NCBI RefSeq assembly: GCF_003994475.1
Contig: NZ_RZNY01000002.1
Location: 1-64,000 of the forward strand
Length of the DNA stretch: 64,000 bases
Direction: 5' to 3'
Origin: Paenibacillus anaericanus
GTDB lineage: Bacteria; Bacillota; Bacilli; Paenibacillales; Paenibacillaceae
The notes beneath the pieces were generated by a model. That model saw only the letters and a program-made list of their open reading frames with translations, did no database searches and had not been told where the DNA came from. Numbering within the stretch: position 1 is the stretch's first letter; every line of letters begins with the position of its first letter. The translations under genes were made by a program, and so were the position numbers. Below are positions 60,757 through 64,000 of this stretch, in pieces.

Positions 60757-61860
60757 TTAATAAGGTATGCCATCATCTTCGGTGTATTCTTGATGAATCT
60801 TCTTTTCCAGAATCCGCTTAGCTACTACTTCAAACGGCTCGGGCTGCAGCAGCTCTACGGGAGAGAAGGCTTTGTCGAATGTAAATGAATCTCCCTCCAA
60901 AATAACCGCATACCGTCCGTCTAACTTAGCAATATGTATGAGCTCTCCAAAATCTGCAAGACGTCCCTTGACCATGGTGTCACCAATTCTAAATTTCAAC
61001 TCGATCTCAGGTTTGATCTCTACAATTCGTTCTGCAGCCTCTGCTACTTGAGCTGGCTCCCATTTATCCTGGATATCTCTCTTCTCACTTGCTGCCCAAA
61101 TCTCCAGTTCTTTCTCCACTTGCTGACGTTCTGACTCATTCTCATCAGGCCACTTGGTCTCAACATAAGTTTGGACAAACTCCATCACGTGTTCGTTCAC
61201 GATTTCGGGTATGGACAATTCATAGGTTACAAATTTAAGAAAGTCCTCAAAATATCTAGCATGCGAGGATTGGTGTATTTTCAGTTCCCACTCATCAACC
61301 ATCCCCTCTTCCTCCATATAGGGATATTGAATAGATTTCATACTGCGCGCACTGATCGCCATCTCTACTTGACTAATCAGACTTTGCTCATCCGAAATCC
61401 GTGCAATTTTTTGCTCAAAATCACATTTTAGGACAAAGATAAAAGGAACTTCTGAGACATTCGTAAGAACGGCTTGCACAATAATGAGTGCTCCCCCACG
61501 GACTGAACTCGTATCCAGATAACTACGTACTAAGTCATCACATGCATTCTTGTAATCTTCTTTATCTTCCGCACCACGTAGACGAGCGAACATATTAAAG
61601 TTGGGATTACTATCGAGCTCATAACCGGGTTCCACAATGAACCGGCCAATTTTGGTAGGTGCTTGTTCGGCTGAAGGGTTCTTCTCTACCTTGCGTTTAG
61701 CGATCCGGTTGAATTCACCGTCCAAGAACATTTTGATCTCACTATCTAGGTACTCGTATGCGTCCAGAGTCTGATAGTGTTTGTAGTTTTTTATGGTTTG
61801 ACTTTCTTTACCTTCCACATTTATAACGAAAAAAGATAAATGCTTTATGCTAAATTTCAT
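60757..61860 (-). CDS. DUF3900 protein
   Basis: About 367 residues. KHLSFFVINVEGKESQTIKNYKHYQTLDAYEYLDSEIKMFLDGEFNRIAKR and the later segments fit DUF3900, a Bacillales family of unknown function. No membrane helix or catalytic motif. ATG 61860 lies ten bases after GGAG; 32 upstream codons are open but unsupported. A TATAAT -10 is at about 61918-61913 on the minus strand. Monocistronic. Confidence 0.75.
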   Translation of the reverse strand: MKFSIKHLSFFVINVEGKESQTIKNYKHYQTLDAYEYLDSEIKMFLDGEFNRIAKRKVEKNPSAEQAPTKIGRFIVEPGYELDSNPNFNMFARLRGAEDKEDYKNACDDLVRSYLDTSSVRGGALIIVQAVLTNVSEVPFIFVLKCDFEQKIARISDEQSLISQVEMAISARSMKSIQYPYMEEEGMVDEWELKIHQSSHARYFEDFLKFVTYELSIPEIVNEHVMEFVQTYVETKWPDENESERQQVEKELEIWAASEKRDIQDKWEPAQVAEAAERIVEIKPEIELKFRIGDTMVKGRLADFGELIHIAKLDGRYAVILEGDSFTFDKAFSPVELLQPEPFEVVAKRILEKKIHQEYTEDDGIPY

Positions 61861-62267
61861 TCCTTGATTACTCCTTTTGCGAAGAATCTCAATTTTGAAT
61901 AGGGACAATCCATTATAGCACGCCCCATAATCCTCCAGTAAGCGAACGATCGACACTATTCTTCAAAAAGGGCTTTATTTTTTAATGGTTGTTGTGGTTA
62001 AATTTCTTTTTTACAGAAGAGAAATGAAATAAGGGGATCGATAGTTTGAAATTGAGCGTATGATCAGAGTGCATTTTTTGATCTTTCTATTGTGAATTTT
62101 TCATATGATGTAATTTTTATGTATATACTTGGTTATTGGTTGATTTTGCTTGATTTCTAAAAAATAGTGCTTGTTCGCTCTTTAATCTAACCCCTGCTTA
62201 TACCTTGGGGCGGGCTTGTTTATGGTACAATGAGATCATCATCTTGTCCCGTTGGAGGTACCGCAAA

Positions 62268-63356
62268 ATGAACATACAAAAAGTAATTGACCGCAAAATG
62301 CTGGATGAGAAAGTAGTACATATGCCTTGGTTTGTTCAGCAGTTTATTGACTATAAGCTACCTGATCTATCCCCCTCTACTCTGCTAGAATATATAAGAG
62401 ATTATGAACAATTCTTTCTCTGGCTTCGTGCCGAAGGTTTATCAACCGCAGAATCAAACGCTCAAATCACCTTAACTGATCTAGAAACGCTGCGTATGGA
62501 GAGCATTGTCGGCTACCGTTTACACTTAACTACACGGACTGAAGGAACGAATGCTAGGATTACCGTCTCCCGTAAAATGTCATCGCTTCGCTCTATGTTT
62601 CATTATTTAAGCCAAATTGCGGAGGATGAAGACTTCTACCCTTTGCTCAAGCGTAATATTATGGCCAAAGTGGAGATCAAACGGATTCATAAACCGAAGG
62701 ATACAGCTGCCAAGCTAAAGGGGAAAATATTAGAGGAAGACGAACTACTGGAGTTCATCGGATACATATCGCATGGATATGGTGAAGACGTTAAGAACAA
62801 TAAGCAAGCCCTGTATGCGTATGAACTCAATAAAGAACGAGATGCCAGCATAGCAAGCTTGATCCTAAATTCAGGATTGCGTGTCTCTGAGGTGGTTAAT
62901 CTCAATTTACGAGATATCGATCTGACAAACAAATTGATGTATGTATACCGCAAAGGTAATAACGATGAGACTTTTAAAGCTCCTGTATATTTTCGCGAGC
63001 AGTCCTTAGATGATTTAACACAATATTTAGCCTTAAGAGAGTCTCGTTATCAAACACCAAAGAAAGAAAAAGCGTTGTTTATCGCTGTTCCGAACGGACA
63101 GAAGGAAGGTAAACGCATGACAAAAAGAGCTATACAGGCCATGATCATCAAGTACGCCAAACGATTTGGCAAACCTTATCTGACCGTGCATAAGCTCCGG
63201 CATTCTTTTGCAACTGATTACTACTTACAAAATGATATCTACAAGACCAAAGAACAACTTGGTCACGCCTCGACTGAGACAACTGAAGTGTATGCACATC
63301 TTACCGACAAAACGATGTCACAAGCGATCGAACGCCGTGCGGAAACCGAATCCTAG
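62268..63356 (+). CDS. xerS: Tyrosine recombinase XerS
   Basis: About 362 residues. SAM-like N-terminal domain (PWFVQQFIDYKLPDLSPSTLLEYIRDYEQFFLWLRAEGLS) and the catalytic domain: Arg in LNSGLRVSEVVNL, HKLRHSFAT, GHASTETTEVYAHL with the terminal Tyr. It resolves chromosome dimers at a dif site. It lacks the ~20-residue insert of integron integrases. GGAGG precedes ATG 62268. The 407-base gap before it holds a TACAAT -10 (62225) and little else. Confidence 0.9.
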   Translation: MNIQKVIDRKMLDEKVVHMPWFVQQFIDYKLPDLSPSTLLEYIRDYEQFFLWLRAEGLSTAESNAQITLTDLETLRMESIVGYRLHLTTRTEGTNARITVSRKMSSLRSMFHYLSQIAEDEDFYPLLKRNIMAKVEIKRIHKPKDTAAKLKGKILEEDELLEFIGYISHGYGEDVKNNKQALYAYELNKERDASIASLILNSGLRVSEVVNLNLRDIDLTNKLMYVYRKGNNDETFKAPVYFREQSLDDLTQYLALRESRYQTPKKEKALFIAVPNGQKEGKRMTKRAIQAMIIKYAKRFGKPYLTVHKLRHSFATDYYLQNDIYKTKEQLGHASTETTEVYAHLTDKTMSQAIERRAETES

Positions 63357-63379
63357 CTTTTTGGGACTCGGTTTTTTTT
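63347..63379 (+). terminator. Terminator of xerS
   Basis: CCGAATCC pairs with GGACTCGG (one mismatch), then TTTTTTTT. Confidence 0.85.
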
Positions 63380-63384
63380 CAAAC

Positions 63385-64000
63385 TCAACTAGGTAGTTTA
63401 ATCACCTTGACCATCTCACCGGCCTCAATGCTCTCATTCGAAGGTGGAATGACAATTAGGACATTACTATCTTTGATCGTTATCATCACGTTAGATTCGT
63501 CTAGTTGAGCTGGGTATACAAGCACGCGACCATCCACAATCTCCTGCCGTCCCCGTACATAGCGGGTGAACTTGTTTGTTTTACTATAAGTCGTTCCTAA
63601 TTCTGCTCTATATTCAGGTAAAAAGGGATTCGTAACACCCAGCATCCGACCAATTGCAGGACGAGCAAACAACTCAAAACCAACAAAACAAGCTCCCGGA
63701 TTTCCTGACAAAGCGAATAGTAACTTACCGTTCTTTACAGCTGCAGTGGTTACACTCCCTGGCCTCAGGGTGACTTTGTTAAAGAGCTTTTCAACATCTT
63801 TTTCAGTGACTAAATCGGCCATAATATCATAATCACCAACCGACACTCCACCGGTCGTGATGACTACATCATATAGCGTTAACGCTTCCTCCACACGCTG
63901 CTTAGCAATGGTCAGATCATCAGAAATCATTTTGAGAATATGTGGCTCCCCACCAGCTTCTCTAACTTGGTTAGCCAACATAAAGGTGTTGCTATTGCGG
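63385..64000 (-). CDS. moeA: Molybdopterin molybdotransferase MoeA (3' part, runs off the window)
   Basis: The frame is open to the right edge, so the start is outside. The visible ~205 residues are the C-terminal half: the NSNT-MLAN-VREAGG segment, VVITTGGVSVGDYD, GNPGACFVGFELFARPAI, and the last beta domain. MoeA inserts molybdenum into molybdopterin. Being cut at the edge, nothing can be said about its promoter or partners. Confidence 0.92.
   Translation of the reverse strand, partial: RNSNTFMLANQVREAGGEPHILKMISDDLTIAKQRVEEALTLYDVVITTGGVSVGDYDIMADLVTEKDVEKLFNKVTLRPGSVTTAAVKNGKLLFALSGNPGACFVGFELFARPAIGRMLGVTNPFLPEYRAELGTTYSKTNKFTRYVRGRQEIVDGRVLVYPAQLDESNVMITIKDSNVLIVIPPSNESIEAGEMVKVIKLPS

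Noticed and set aside
62268-63356. XerS as the integrase of the cassette array
   Set aside because: It has the XerS layout and length, no integron-integrase insert, lies 45 kb away and has housekeeping neighbours.

Overview
The window looks like a chromosomal segment of an endospore-forming Bacillota, most likely Paenibacillus or a close relative. Reasons: gerQ-cwlJ spore germination genes, T-box control of leuA, strong AGGAGG ribosome sites with many TTG/GTG starts, low-to-moderate GC, ECF sigma/anti-sigma pairs, an XerS-type recombinase, and many Gram-positive lipoprotein and membrane families. The genus is an inference; no rRNA gene is present.

Layout. 1-6.2 kb: a GH84 beta-N-acetylglucosaminidase, a Na/Pi cotransporter gene that has lost its first ~85 codons, and a coiled-coil T5orf172/DUF4041-type protein next to the break. 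6.2-9.5 kb: a decayed CPBP-like remnant, then a minus-strand group of small-molecule-modifying genes (methyltransferase, isochorismatase-like hydrolase, two GNAT acetyltransferases). 9.5-17 kb: the most unusual part. Unrelated small genes (GNAT, zinc-ribbon protein, membrane proteins, SIR2-like, DUF6414-like, several unknown or broken) all lie on the minus strand, one per unit. They are separated by ~150-200 bp elements whose ends form an inverted repeat with R-3 nt-L ... L'-6 nt-R' architecture and with GTTAGGC, GTTAGAT, GTTAGAC or GTTATAC termini. This is the layout of an integron gene-cassette array (attC-like sites) without an adjacent integrase. Stems covary between sites.

17-31 kb: a ywnB-like/catE-like operon whose promoter carries two copies of the operator found at the rrf2 regulator gene at 29.6 kb, suggesting one electrophile/redox regulon. 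Then a radical-SAM/FMN-split-barrel/GNAT operon with a structured, terminator-bearing leader, a TetR-type protein with two tandem HTH domains, and a sulfonate-type operon (ssuD, binding protein, two permeases, amidohydrolase) with no ATPase gene. MerR-thioredoxin follows. 31-47 kb: ordinary chromosome: AI-2E family permease, KtrB-like K+ uptake, M29 aminopeptidase, MarR-MFS efflux pair, CorC-like protein, GntR-ABC transporter, two ECF sigma/anti-sigma pairs. 47-58 kb: gerQ-cwlJ, FAD amine-oxidase-like enzyme, a small Cys-rich protein behind a class-II Fnr-like promoter, BNR-repeat lipoprotein, polysaccharide deacetylase, L-lactate dehydrogenase, a stalk-domain protein with an apparent CTG start, cyclase, flavin reductase. 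58-64 kb: leuA behind two tandem leucine-type T-boxes, a DUF3900 protein, xerS and the 3' part of moeA.

A ~200-250 bp intergenic repeat occurs three times (37.9, 47.8 and 58.1 kb). No tRNA, rRNA, CRISPR array, complete insertion sequence or prophage was seen.
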